Assembly (NCBI RefSeq): GCF_003945595.2
Contig: NW_024104532.1
Coordinates: 4,463,501-4,527,500 of the forward strand
Origin: Pipra filicauda
Taxonomy: Eukaryota; Chordata; Aves; Passeriformes; Pipridae
Length of the DNA stretch: 64,000 nucleotides
Direction of reading: 5' to 3'
Below the pieces are notes generated by a model. The model was not told where the DNA came from and did no database searches. It saw nothing but the letters and a program-made list of their open reading frames with translations. Position 1 is the first letter of the stretch, and each line of letters starts with the position of its first letter. Below are positions 1 to 14,600 of the stretch, piece after piece. The position numbers and the translations under genes were made by a program.

Positions 1-2582
1 ATAGATTAGATTGTGCTACTCAGCATCTGCAGCTTAGTTCTACAACTACTTTATGTTACTACTGCAGTTCCTATCACATGAGCTCGATGACTACAGTGCA
101 CAGTTGAGGAAGGAACTGGCACGGTGAAAGCACACCAGGAACCCCACTGGCACTGGAGCAGGTCACACACACAGAGTTAATGGCAGCTCAGCAGCTTAAT
201 GCACATGATGTACATCCTGCAACCTTCTGTCTCAAGGAACAGTGACCATTTTGCAGAGCACCAAGGCCAAAACCTTCGACAGCAAACAAGACATCTTGCT
301 CTCAGCTCTTTGCTCAGTAAGACTGCCAAGACACTATCACAGCAGCGTGACAGTCACTAATGATTTTGTAACAGCCAGGAAGCTGAAGCCTCATAATTGA
401 AGCCAATCTGGGTTTCTAATAACCAAGCTTGCCCAGTGATTTGATATTTAGCAACACCTGAGTGTGTGCTATCAGTGAGCTGACAGCCAGCCCACATAAA
501 AGGGTTAATCCAGACAGTACCTTCTCACAAGATTTCAGGACTAGGCAAAAAAAAGCTGAGGCAGAAGTACCTAAGGAACGTTTCAAACTCTAGCATCAGT
601 CTTCAAGCTCCACATCATGAGCTCCTGAATCCAAGTCTGGATTAATGCTACAGGATCAAGGACTACAACCCCTACAGATTGATGAATGCTGCAAAAAGTA
701 ACTTGAGTGGGGGAAGGATGTGAGGGAAAAAAGACATTTAAGGTTCGATAAAGTCTCAGTAAAAAGCAACTCAGTATCAGCTTAAAGCTGATTAGAGAAC
801 AGAAGATGCAGCTTTAAAAGCAAACTGGAGACTATATGCAGGTGTACCAAGGCTGCAACAAAGAGTTACTCTGGCACACTGGAAGTGCTGTGAATTATAA
901 AGTGACACTCAACACAGAAGTATCCAAGATACTGAAAGTTTCTGAACTGCACAGTAGCTATGTTTTAGAATTCTGGTGTAAGAAGATAGTAGTCTAGACA
1001 GGGAGAAGAGAAGCTAAAAACCTCTTAACTATTGGTGTTGGAGCAGAAAACCTGGGGTTGAAGTCTTGCCATGATTTATATGAAAACACAAGGCACAGCA
1101 GTTCTACCTGTGCTGTTCTGGTGCAAGTCACCTCGGAAGCCCAGAATGCTTTGAGCGAGAGGCCATAAACCCAAGTTTTTCCAACAACTACACTGCTCAG
1201 ACAGCTCAGCAAAGTGGGGGTCTTGGCTTTGTTGCACCCGCCACAGCTGCCACTACAGGTGAGCACAGACATGTTCTCGAGCTACCAGGAAACGATTTGA
1301 TATACCAAGAAATACTTGATACGGAACTCCCAAAGCAGACAGTGCAAAGCTTTATGTGATTACAACACTGCAAATGTGACTTCCGTAGAAGCAAAGCCTG
1401 AACTCGAACACAATCCCTTATTTACTGATTTGGTCCAGAACACAGACCTGGTTAATGCTAGTCAAATAACTGGGTATTATTTTACAGCACCAATTTCCCT
1501 GGGGAGGTTTAATGTGCTCCCCTGTTTAAGATGATTCTGTATTTCCCTCTAGATGGGTGGAAGGTAAAGGAGTAAGAATTAAGTCAGAAGACACAGCCCG
1601 GTTTGGAGGAGCACAGAACATCCTGATGCCAGTCAGCAGAAACAGACGTATTCCCGCAGATAACCTCATACCACCTTAACTCTGTTTGTTGCACTATCAG
1701 CAGGAAACTGGAGAAGTAGGGCACAATTTTTGCCAAGAGCAACTAGAGAAGTAGATCAAAGTCTCTGCCTCTGATAAGAAAGTTTCAGAAGCAGACAACA
1801 GAAGGCTGTCAGCTTGTGTACAGCAGCTATCTGCCTGGGATTTAATCCATGGAGACTATTGTGGAAAGCTACGGAACAATTCTATGGCCAAACTCCTCAG
1901 CTATGATTCACATTCAGCAATTTCCAGCTGTCCTGCTACCAACTGGCGTATGTCTTCCTTTCTCTCCAATTCATCTTCTCTTAAAGAGAAGAAATACCAC
2001 ATTTAACACTACAAGATAAGCTCATGCTTCTCTAAGACACAACTTGTTGGAGTAGTTTCATTTTAGAAGCACAATGGATGAAAATATTAGTCTTCATTAC
2101 ACATTTGGGGAGATTTTGAACAAACACTGTACAGGAAGGAGCCTGGCTGAAGCAATAACAGAATTTCTCCACGTGCATCCACAGACATTGCAGGAACCCT
2201 TCGGGAAGGCAAGCAGGAGCCCTGATATTTCACCCAGGGTGGCATGTCTATCCTTCAGCACATTCAGCAGATTGCCTTTGAGTTTTAAAGGCCAAAAATC
2301 AAACCTGCACCTGAAATCAAGCACGTACATGTAGCCCTATCGAAGTTCAGAAACAATTCCACAATTTAAACAAGCGCCACAGGAAAACATCTTAGTAATG
2401 TTACATGTTTGCCAAGTATGTCTGAATAATGCCAACATAAGAGGTGCTTTTGCAAGATCTACATTCTCCAGAAAAACAAAAACCAAAAAAAAAAAAAAAA
2501 AAAAAAAAAATAAAAAAAAAACCAAAACCAAAATAAAGCACATGAATTTGGGGTTGAGGTTGGAATAGGAGACAGTTCAGAC
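1..2582 (-). other. CSNK1A1: CSNK1A1 intron 5 (partial)
   Basis: AT-rich intronic DNA from the L-exon donor to the window edge. No sequence for the next expected coding segment (LFLIDFGLAKK) is present on either strand, so that exon lies outside the window. The only feature seen is the poly-pyrimidine run at 2485-2521. Confidence 0.85.
2485..2521 (-). repeat. A26-T-A10 tract (poly-U in the CSNK1A1 transcript)
   Basis: On the plus strand, 26 A, one T, then 10 A. In the CSNK1A1 pre-mRNA it reads as U10-A-U26, about 60 bases downstream of the L-exon donor. U-rich tracts in this position can bind TIA1/TIAL1 or PTB. A role in L-exon choice is inference. Length in such tracts is prone to assembly error. 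Confidence 0.8.
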
Positions 2583-2666
2583 CTGGTTTAATCCTGAGAA
2601 AGATGGGTCCTGAGAAGTACTAACAGTCATGCTTCTTTTCCTCTTCCCCACTGGAGATTCTAAACA
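2583..2666 (-). CDS. CSNK1A1: CSNK1A1 alternative 'L' exon (28-residue insert with NLS)
   Basis: Exactly 84 bases (28 codons, phase 0 at both ends), so inclusion or skipping keeps the frame. It encodes [13 protein letters not shown]... ending SFSGLNQ, which is the known vertebrate CK1-alpha-L insert. The basic run PVGKRKR is the nuclear localisation signal known to send the L isoform to the nucleus. The acceptor is TTTGTTCAG|. The donor CAG|GTCTGA departs from consensus at +3, as expected for a regulated cassette exon. Placed after Lys152, between the catalytic loop and the DFG segment. Confidence 0.95.
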
Positions 2667-5600
2667 CTGAACAAACAATAGAGGGTGGCAGTGCATCAAA
2701 CAGTATTGCTTACATTGCAACATTGGTCGGCGCAGACAGGCAACACCGAGGCGTTCGAGAAAGAACAGGGTAGCCAAATGCCATCCTTCTTCCACCAAGC
2801 ACTGTAGTTTTCAAAAAAACTATGTATATTTCCATCTTTTTTTTATTATCATTATTATTATTATTTTTTTCCAAGGAGAAAATTTGAAAGATGTGACAAA
2901 GTAAATTTCAACTGTGAGCCGCTCCAAAATGGCACTGCCTTGACCAGGGATAGCAATGGTGACATTTGGCTCTATTAAAAAAGGAAATTAAAGTTTTGCT
3001 TACAAAAGCAGCCTTTGGTTCCACAAACTGCCCTTCCCCCAAAAGACATTTAGAAAAAGTAAATCTTCAGTAAGGAAGAGGTAGAAGGCATTTAGTCACC
3101 TTAAAGTTTACTTTCATAAGCATGCAGGGCTTATTACTAGCAGAGCTGGAAATTCATCTTTTAAGGTGGGAGCAAAATTTCTCCCAATCACCAAATTGGA
3201 ATTTGGAAAAAAAATCAATATAATTTTTTTTAAATATAACTGACAGGAAGCTACTGGAACAAGATTACCATGCTATTCTAGACTCTGTGGCTGATTTTCT
3301 TTAAACTGTGTATAGTCATCTCTAAAAACTCCAAAACTGTACTTAGTTAGAAAAAGAAACATTAAATACTGTATGGTGGCAAGTGTTTCTTAGATAAAGC
3401 ACTTGTTTCCAAACTGAAGTAACCTATTCCTAATTTTGCTCTGTAAAACTATCAATTTGCACTTGGATCAGGAACTATCTCCCTAATTTCTAACCCCCTG
3501 AAACATAAATGAAGCCCATGCCCACAGACAGTGTTTTACCACCATATCATTGTGTGACTCCCTAACTAAGCTACTAACGGGGAAAAAAATATAATGGTTT
3601 ACAGGCAATTTTGTATTTTGTTTCAGTTGATGCAAATCTAATGTGTTCCTCCTCTAAAGTAAGCACAGCAGCAATTTCTAGGCCATTAATCCACACAAAG
3701 ATGAACTACAGTGCAGCAATGCCAACCTAGCATGACTGTGCAAAAGTATAGAAAAATGGCCCAAAAAAGAACAATTGGAAATCAGAAAACTAGAAAACTA
3801 GGAAAAAACAAAAAAAAAAGTTTTCAAGTTATACTATAAGTCATGCCAGAAAACTAAGGAGCCTAACTGCTCAACACAGCAGAGAAAAATAGAGCTGTAC
3901 AGAGTGAAAGTATGAAACTTGGGAACAAGCAAAGTTTAACAGCAACAAGATTACATAAAGACTGTCTTTCAGCTGGAATTACAAACTTTTCCAACAATGG
4001 TTGTATCTAAACACTCAGTGCATTGCACCTCTTCAGACAAAAGCTGTTATCTCATGTTATTCAAGCTTTCCCCTTCTAATGTTCATGGCCCTGAAGTTGG
4101 CATTCATACAGGCAAACAAAGGTAAACATTTTTACTACTAGTAGTGCCTAAAGAGATGAGACATTCTCAGATGGCATATAGAGAAGATAAGTGGGAATCT
4201 TGCTTCCAATAAACAGCTTGATCACATACATTTGTCCTGAAGTTAATTGCTATTCAGTAGCATGCTTAATGCATTGCCAATGCTGCCTGTCTGCCCGAGC
4301 TCGACATATCAATTGCAGGGTTAAGCATATTTCACTCAAGAAAACTAAAAATAAAAAGTTGTCCTCTATGTAAGTTTTTCAACAGGAAACATGCACTTCT
4401 GACTATGTTTACCCAGCCCAAAAAGTGCAACAACCTCAGCCCACCCCCCCAGCTTTTTTTTCCCCACAAAGTAAATTTTAAAAAAGTTCGTCGTACAACA
4501 TATTCAAGTATTTTATAGCTTAACAGTTTTCCATCAACATATTTGCATAATTTCTTTTACTTATAAAGGCATCTAAATGTTGAGTCTTAACCTTATCCAC
4601 AATTCTGATGGATGAAGTGTTCTCTTTACCAGTCTGTCACTGCAAGATTTAATGCCTTGATGACTGGTGGGTCAGGAGCTCCCACGTTGGCACAAATTGT
4701 TTTCGTCCCAGGAAGTCAGGCCCAAAGCCAAAGACAAGATTTGACTTTATCATTGAGGAAAAAAATTCTATTACAACAGTCATGTCAGTAACAAAACTCC
4801 AGCAGTGAAAGGAGTAGCTAAGTATTCTATAGGGTTAGTTTACAATCTTGTTGCAAGTCTAGAAATCAGCTAGATGAGTCAGAGACCCACATGTATGCCA
4901 CTGCATTTAGAAGTGGGTATCAAAAGAACCAAGTTCTCACCTCAAAGAACTGTGGTTTAGCATCCAAAACATCAGTTTTAGCAATCAATTTTACAAAAGT
5001 TGTGCAGCTTGAATCAAATCACACAGGCATTCTCTTTGGACTTTTAAACAAAGAGCTTTAGACTAACCTTATTACAGTGACGCCCAATACCCATTAGGAA
5101 GTTATCTGGTTTAATGTCTCTGTGTATAAAATTCTTTGTGTGCACATATTCAATTCTACTGATCATCTGTAAAAAAAACCAGCAAGAAAACACGTAAGAT
5201 TTCAATGAGAGAACACAATTCACTTAAACCTTCAATGAAAACTTTAATTTTTAGTGTTACCTTCCTGTGCAACTTCAGTTTATGTATTTGCTTAATGAAA
5301 ACCATTTTTTTTTTTAAATATTGTTCAAATAAGTTTATCTTTCTTATATGTTAAAATTCCATAACCTTGGTTAGGAACTGGCAGATGAAATATCTGAACT
5401 ATTTCCCAGATACCGAAGTTCATGTTTCTAACTATAGCATCCCATTAAAGAACCATTTCTTTCTCTTACTTCAAACACAAGACAATTTTAAAGCTCATTC
5501 CCTCCCCCACCCCAGTTACTCATTCATCTGGTTATTCATTCATCATCAAACATCACTTTTCCAGGTAAGTTTTCATGGAGCAAGTAACAACTTGATTGTG

Positions 5601-8600
5601 GCCCATCCTGTCATATCTAGGCTACTGTGATCCCGGAATATCTGTCAGCAGTGGAGCCGCAGAGAAACTCTGGAACATCGGCATCATCAGACGAGGTCAC
5701 ACCACCTCCTGCCGTGAGAGCCCAGTACATGGGTCACATGGGTTATGTGGCACAGCTTCCCAGCTCCTCACACACTCCTCATGCACCTTTAACCATCTGA
5801 ATTGCTACATAGTACCCCTGACAGTTGCTCTACTGGACTATGCCCTAAAAACCAGCTGTGAGCACCGATAGCACACATTCCCTCTATGTTTCCCAGGTGA
5901 CAAAGAATTAGTGTTTGTCACTCGAAGCAATACTGCACAAAGTCCTTACAGATTCCCTGGAGATGCTGTAACACCCAGACTAGAGCTAAGCGAGCAGGCA
6001 AGTGGCTCTCCAAAGCAAGCACACCACTCTCTTCGGGCAGCTGAGAACAGGGACAGCTGACCCCTTGTCTCCTTACAAATGCCATGAGCTTCCTTGGCCA
6101 AGAGCCTGGGATTCTACGAGCATCTGGCCAAGTGACAGCTTGGTACTGACATCAATTACGTAATATTAGATGAAATTTAAACTACCATTGAAAATTCAAC
6201 TCCAGAAACACTCATTGCTTTTCAAGGAGCTGAAGCAGCACAATCAAGCTACTCATTAAGTAGCAAGAAATAAATATGGCTGCCCATTTGAAATGCTGTA
6301 TTCTCATGGAGAAGTTGGAAAAATATCAACTGCTAGAAAAAAAGGCTTAAGACTTCAGTTTTAGAAGCCATGATTAAGTCTGAGAAGTGGCATCTCCACT
6401 AACAGCTTTAAGAACTGGTCTTTGAGGACCAAACAAGCAAGACAGTATTTATTAGCTCATGGTCTGGTCCTAGAAGTTACAGGAGAGTGTGAGTGCACAG
6501 GGACAGTCAGTAAGAACAAACCCCACATGTCCCCACAGCTGGCCAACACGTAACAGGTCCCACTGAATCAGACCATAACTGGAGACTGCTTCAGACCTTC
6601 TACCTCCATGGCTGATACTGGGAGTTAATCTGCCCTTATTAGTCTTGATACCTTAACGAAGTTACCCTTGTTAGGTCTGCAGATGAAGGAGCTGGTAGCT
6701 GCACTGTCCTCCCACCATGCACATTTTGTAGGCCAGAGCTCACAGAAACCACCATTATTTTGTCCTATATAGGTCAAGTGTTCACTTAGATATATGAAAC
6801 TCTGCATTAAACATTATTTAACCCATTTAAAAAGAACAACATTGCACAAAAGCCCTTGGGGTTTTTGTCTTCCTCCCACCAAGGCTGTACATACCTGGTC
6901 TGCTAGCATAAGTACTGTTTTCATCGTAAACCTGCGAGAACAGAAGTTGAAGAGGTCTTCCAGGCTGGGCCCAAGAAGATCCATGACTAGAACATTGTAG
7001 TCCTTTTCTTGACCATACCACCTGCAACAAAGAAAATGATCCAGGATTAGCAGGAATCCTAATGCAGCCCAGGATACCACCAGCCCTCCTGGCTGCAAGG
7101 GCACATGGCTCACTAAAGTTCAGTCTTGAAAAGCTAACGAGAAACTAAGGCCAGCAGTGTCTTATTTTTCCTGGAAACAGAAGTCTGAGCACAAACCAGA
7201 ATACACAAGTTGGCGAGTGTGTGTGTGCACATTTAATTTGCCCTTAAGAAAAACCACTACTAGGCTTCGGCAACTGAAACACCAAACAGCAGAACCAAAA
7301 CGCAAGCAAAGCAGCAGCCATTACGTGTCAGTGTTGTGAGGTGTATGTACAACATCTGGACTGAAACTCATCTGCAGGACACCTTACACTCATTGTTTCC
7401 TGCATTCATTTCACTTCACAGAACCATCTTTACATGCTTTCGACTTTGTTTTCAGGTTTCATTTCTCTGCTCAGACCAAAGCAGCTCGTGCAGTTAACTC
7501 ATATACTATGCCTTAATTTATTTCCAAATTAAAAAAATGGCAATCAAGTTCTACTGTCCAATTAAGTAGAATATAAAGGCTCTTCATTAGATTTTCAACA
7601 TGATAAAGGCTAAAGCACTTAAGTGCCATAAAAGCAAAATACGTATGTAACAAAACGCTAATTGCAACCAGACTCTGATTCACCTTTAAGTGCCTGATAT
7701 ATCAATTTTGGGCACAAAATAAAGGTTACCAATGCTGTGAGGACAAGCAGAAGTCCTTCCATGTGTATTTTTCTTTGCAATCCATGTCTAGCATTTCCAT
7801 CATAGCATTGCTTTGTATCTGCAACTGGGGGGTAGTATCTCACCACCTAAACTGACTGAGAAGACCTGGAGTTACAGCCTTCACTCCAGCCCATCTCAGC
7901 TGTGAATTTCCATATTTTAAATGGGCACTGAAAGACAGAACTTGAACATTCTCCTCTCCAGTCCTTCTGCATGTTCCAAATACCCAGTTAAGTGACAGCT
8001 GTATGTGAAAAGCTGTTTATAATGCTGACATGACACCTCATTGATCAAAGGCTGCAATTTTGCCTTTGCTAAGCACCTAGTCCTTATAACAAGGGTCTAG
8101 TGCCAGTAGCCCAGGGATAAGACACTGATTAGCTCCCTCCTGGAAGAGAACTGAAGTTTCCAACAACAGTGGCACAGACAAGATACATCAAGACTGTACC
8201 TCATAATAAGAGCATTCAGATTAAAAAAAAAAAAATCAGGATTCAGCTCAAAGTAGCATCTGTGACTTAAATATCTGTATAGACACTGTATTTCCACTTT
8301 AGGCAACGACTCCAGTAGACTAATGCATAGATGTCTGTAAAATAGTTACCACTGATAAAGTCAACAAATTCCTTGGTACCCATAGGATTCCAAGCTTAGC
8401 AGGGGTAGTAAAGTAAAATGTTTACAAAGCACAGAGAAAAGATTCTATATTTGGATTTGTTTCAGGTCTGTATCTTCCCACTGTCAGGATTCTAGCAGAA
8501 ACCATGCACTTCATGCTGCAGCATTGTTATAAACTTGATAAAAGTTATGTATGTGGCTCACACTCCTTGTTTTACAGATCAATCTAGGACCTTTATTCGT

Positions 8601-11600
8601 TCCCTACATCAAAATGAGGCAGAAAATACATATTTTGCAAGCACTCATTCAAACTGAATGTCAACAGAACAGTTTTCCTCCAACATGTTAATGACCACAC
8701 CAAGGCTGTAAGTGTTATTTATCAGTTTTTGCCTTCTAAAAATTCACTGAATGTACAACAATGCACAAAAAGACCCCAAACTTACCAGTGACTCAACTAG
8801 GAACAAATGCTGATGGTATTATTTGATGAAGTTCGTAATATCAAAGAAAAAGGTTAATATTTACACTGCAACCTGATACCAAGCCATGAAACGTATGTGT
8901 TTTAAGAAGACCTGCCTGCCTAAGCCCTTCTAAGGAGTGATCAGCAGCTACTTTCAACTGCAAGAGCAACCAAGTAGAGAATTTAAAATATGGAAAATGA
9001 AGCGTCAAAATGAGATACTGTGGAGAGAAGTTCTTAATGACCAGCTTCAGTTCAAGAATTATTAATGAGGCCTACAAATCTACTTCTTGGTTCCTATCAA
9101 AGTCACCAATGTAAACAGCTTTTGACGCTGCCCTCTAAACAGCTCCACAGGTCACAGCTGAAAACAAAACATGATGGTCATGTGGAATAATAAAACCTGG
9201 ACCAAGTTACCTGCCTAGAGAGTCTGTCCCATGAAATTTAGGTTTGTTTAGGAAAAAGTCTGGAGAGTAAAGAGCTAAACTGAAGCATTCCAAGTAGTAA
9301 ATCAAGATCTAAATAAAATTTTTTTCCAAGAAATGGAAATCCAAGTCAGATGCTGAGTGTAATTGTTCAGCACAGTAATGGTTCAGGGCCCAAGAGATGC
9401 AGTGTAAGGGAAAAGGATCAAAGATCAGCTTTCAACTGAGCTAAGAAAATTTAGTTACAGCATCACAGAAAAAGTGGAGCTGATGCAAAGTAAGCCCACC
9501 CTGGGAGGTACAGTTTAAAAAGCCTTTGGTTCCTCTACAGGGATCTGTCTGCTGAGTTAAGTGCAGTAATTCAGGTTGATTGCACAACCTCCATTTGTCC
9601 TACTTCTACATAGGCACAAGCAAATTTTAATCTCCTGATCATTCTGCACTGGTGGAAAGCACATTCAGCTCTGCAAGATAAAGAAATAAGACAGAAGAGC
9701 TTAACATTTCATTTTCATTATTACCTGCCTGTAGTTCCTGACAGAAGACTGTGGCACCTATTCATTTCACTACTGGCAACTGGAACTTCTTCCAGAGCAT
9801 TGGAGTAACTTGCGTTTTATTTACTTTGCTAACACTCCAAGTAAGTTTTCATTTCCCTTGGAACATTTCCAGGGAAAATGGGATTAAAAAGTAAGGCTAC
9901 ATCATGTCCATTCAAAATCTAGGAACTGCTACTACTGGTAGCTGTGAGTGTAAAAATAGTGGAAGTCTTGTCTTTTCTTGGGAAAAGTTGGATATTACGA
10001 TATGTAAAAGCTGGTGTTCCAAAGAGAAATCTTTCAACTCCTAATACTGCATCAGGAAGGAAACTTGCAGTGAACTACCAAGGGAATGATCCATACAAAG
10101 CCCTGGGCAATTATTAGATGACACTGGCATTTCAGAACACACATGTCCCTATAAGGGACTCCATGGACCTTTTTCCCCCCACACACACACATTGGAAGTC
10201 CACTCTCTCATACTGAAGTTGAGGAAGCAACAGCAGTAATACATTTAAACAGGGAGAGTTTTGGAGGGGAGAGAAAAGCAAGAGCAAGAGACTTAACTAC
10301 TTGAGAGCTCACTTTGGGTTTGGCAGACTTACATAAAATGGATTATTTCAAAAAGAGAAGCTAATTTATTAGACTAGGAAAATTCATTATTTCTCTAATT
10401 GATTCTCACAGTGCTTTACATCCCATTAGGAATATTTCCTTTACACAAAACATTCACAGGACAGAATTATGAGGAATAGTTCAGTTTACCCTTTAACTGG
10501 CAGTGTCACACTGGAACACCTGACACAGCTGTTAGGAACCCTGGTCCATACTCATCTGCCAAGGTGTGCCCAAGCTCACAGGCAGGAAAATGCTTCGTCA
10601 CTCTCCCTTCCCTCCTCTGTTTAAAGCTACTTATCAAATGACTCCAGATCACTCAGAATGCAGTAAATACCCTTTATGAAGCTTTCTATCAGAGCATGGT
10701 TCAAGGCTGAGCACAGAGACCTTCATTTGACTTCAGTGACTCCTCTGATATGAAAGACCAACATTTGCCACGTCAACAAGCTTCCAAATCATGTGGTTTA
10801 GGAGGCTGATTTATGGCCCCAGCACATGCAGGCAGCAGAAATTCTCTAATCTCTTGCATTTCAGTATTGTAGTCCTAGTGAACAACTAAGTCATGTGACA
10901 CAGTGGTTTGCTCGGTTTCCAAATAATATACAACAGGTATGATGACAGATCACATAAATGGATGTTCACTTTAACTCATAGGGGGTGGTTTTTTTGATTC
11001 TCTTGACTAATCTTGAGACAAGCAAGTGAAGTCTTGATGCACATCTACTACTTGGTGGCAAATACTGCAGTCAGGTCTCCCCAAACTTAAAATCCTTCTG
11101 CGCTTTCAGAGTTGCATCTTTCAAAAATACTATAAATGTCCATTTCGGCAACTGCTTATTTGGTAAATGATGTCAAGAACAAAAGAAATGTTTGAGAAAG
11201 TGTTTGTTAATAGCTTGGTTTGGTTTTTTTATTTAACTACAAAAATACTTCATTTGGTCATTATAGTATTTTCTTCACATCTAGTGTATCCTACTTTGGA
11301 AGGGTCAGAAATAGGTCAATAAGCAAAGAAAGGTGGGTGAAGGGCAAACAGAATGCAGGCACAGGCTCGATGTTACTACTGTGCCACTTACACAATTTTA
11401 GTTGATAACCAGGAGTTTCATCCACTACACTGGCACTAGTAATTAAAACAAGGTAACAAACCCAGCACAATTACCAAAGATATGTGACAGGTCTAGCGAT
11501 AAATAAAAGGATTCAGAAGATTCACATAAAGAAAATCAAATTCAGACCAAGATGAACTAAATTAACTGACTTGCTAAATGACAGCTGTTAGTCACTGGTG

Positions 11601-14600
11601 AAGAAACCCCAATTCTCGGCATTCAGAAACCATGAAGGCAGTAAAGGCACTATGAGCATAATGGCACCTCACTTTGCCTACAGGTTATAATATAAAATAT
11701 AAAAAATCAATATATGATGTTGTGTATTAATATATGTAATATATTATAGCATATCATATAAAAAACCAACAGAACATGAGCTCAGTGTCAAGAAACTCTT
11801 CTCACCACCAGAGCAAGTGGGACAAGACTATTTTGTTCCAACTCAATAAAAGCTCTCCTCAATCAACGCCTGCTTTGCCAGGCAGCCCATCCTCCACTAA
11901 AGGCTTCTGTCAATTCCATCACTGACTATTCCACTGGAGGCTGTGGCAACCTGGAATTACAAACAGAACTGCAGGAGGTCATGCTTTTGTGAGACAAGAA
12001 ATATCCCCTGGTGCCTCACTGCAGGGAAGTACAATGCTTCCAACACTTGAATATTTAAACTCAAACCTTTACACTTCCAGAAACCTTGATACTCACATTA
12101 CAAAAAGGGTGATTTTGACTTCTTTGACACCACATAAACTTTTGCCACTTTCATAAATTATGGTATGTGACCCTATGATTACTCTGTGTAGTCCTATGTA
12201 ATTAGTTTCCCAGCCACAAGTGGAAGAGTTCATGTGACAAAAACGGAGATTATCAGAAGAACTAAGGTGGATAAAAAAGCTGTTAGAACAAAAATGTACA
12301 GTGAACAGGAAGGCTGGAAAGAAGTTACTACTAGAATTACCTGAGATCACCTAATTAGCAAGTTTGACAAGTCAGCAGGCACATGAGGGGAACATGCCAG
12401 TCTGGAAGGCCTCATGAACACAAAGGATTCAAACATCCTACAGAAAACCAAATGACACTGAACTGATGAACACTCTGGAACTGTATCCCAGTTCTGCAAG
12501 CCATAAGTCATTTATACAAAAGTCTCTGAACAAGGCATTAGTCAGATGGTGTGACTAAAGAGACAACACTGATCTCCCTATAATCACAGAGCTCTGATAT
12601 CACCGAAAAATACCAAGTAATCCTGAGCAGTAAAAGTGCAGCTGTTCTAAGCAGAAACTGAAGTAATTGGGATCAGTGTTGCAAGCTCTGTCACAAACAT
12701 TGAGGAAAGGAAACCCAAATCTCAACAAGGACAGAAAAGAGACCTCAAGAAAAACGAGAAGGTGGTGACCTCTGCAATCATGTATTTAAACAGCTCAGCG
12801 AGGCAGCTACAGAGTTATGCAACTATTCTTTATACATACAGGAGGACAGGAAGAGGGAGAAGGTTATTAACAAATCAAACCGCTCGAGTACAACCATTAT
12901 GTTTAGGCACAGCAGCTCTCTCTGCCCAACAACACAATCATGAGCACTGCCCTGCTGGCCTAGAAAGTTTTGATGTTGCACCTGACTGATTCACAGAAAG
13001 AACAGCCCACTGTCCAAAACAGGTGCTGGATTTGGACCAAAGTGGTCCTTTCTGCTCTCATGTTCTAGACTGCTCAGCACAGACATCTCCTGACAAATAA
13101 TGATGTTGCAGACAAACTGGAAAGTATATCATGTCTGTAAAAATACACTAACTTCAGTCTTTAACAGACACTGAAGCAACACATAAAAGAAAGGTAATCC
13201 ACCAAAGACTCATGTCTAAATTGACACATATTTTATATTTCTAACTTATCTCCCCTGAAACTGGAAAAGCACTTAACTGTTAGCCAGCTAGGAGTAATAT
13301 AAATGAGCATAATATGGTATGACTGAAATACTGAAGTGGAATACTTAGCAGATGTCACCTAACGTTAGTTGCCATGGAGAGCATGAATTAGGCCACCCAA
13401 GTACTAAATAAAGACACAGCCATGAACACCCTACGCTATGGAGTTGGATACACTCTATAAATAAAATTCTGTATCACTTTTTGTACAGTTCTGAGAGCAA
13501 TATGAACACGTCAAGTATGTCAGCACAACTCCTCTCCTCAGCAATAAGGTGGTTTCATCTGCCCAGTGTTATGTTGCAAACATGCAGCTGACTCGCTGTT
13601 TTGCGGAGCTCTTTAATAAGGGACATTAACACCTGGTAGGAAGTGAGGAGTCAAGTTTCTCCTGCAAAAGTCAGAAGTTTCAATTCAGTTCAGAAGGTGA
13701 GCCATTAATCCACAGTGGGGACAAGACACACTGCTGAGGAAAAAGAGTGGTTTAGTATTACCTCTGCTGTTTCAAACAGGAGTAACACTGACCTGAAACT
13801 GCAAAGGCTGATTTAAGGCAAGGAGAAAAAATAAAAATAAAATAAGACAGCTCCATTTCCTTTCAAACTGTGACCTCTCCTGGATGCTTCTACAGAGTCC
13901 ACAAAGGCCAATTAAGACAGAAGTTAAGATTGTTAGAAAACAGGAAATAGATTTTTTTTTTAAATACATTTACTTGCTTAGTAGAGGCACTTTAGGTATT
14001 CATTTAAAATACTAGCTTCCATTTTATTTCAAGTTACAAGAATAAGAGGCTTCTCCTTATCTACCAGAGTGGTTCTGCCCTTCAATATGCAGCCTTTAGT
14101 AATATTAGAAAGTTAATAGGAGGCTGTACTGATAGAACCTTCCTTCTCATTTCTGTTTGAGGGGTGGGGTTGTTTGCGGGTTTCATGGGTATTTTTCTGT
14201 TTTTCTGGTGGTGGATTGGGGCTTTTTTTGGTGGCTTGCTCTGGGTTTTTTTACGCTGCAGGAAGTTACTGTGAAAACACTTTAAAATTAATGTGTTTGA
14301 GAGGTATATTTACAGGCTTTTAAGCACTGCTAAAAGATCAAAATTACAAGTGCTTAAAGCAAAATCGGTTGTGAGAACATCTCTTAAGATTACCAAACTC
14401 GACCACAGTTTTTCATTACATGTACTATTTAGTGAAGATGAATAAGGGACGATTCTGTTATTAATAATTATTCAGCAGCATGGCAGTAAGCAACCAGAAG
14501 CACAAAAACTGTAGATTCTTTTATACATTTTTTTTGCTAGAAACTTTAAGATTTCTCAACTCAATTGAGAACTTCACAACATCAAAGTATTTATAAGTAC

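Noticed and set aside
1..2500. Next CSNK1A1 exon (DFG segment) in the left end
   Set aside because: No match to LFLIDFGLAKKYR or TGTARYASINAHLG in any minus-strand frame. It must lie outside the window.
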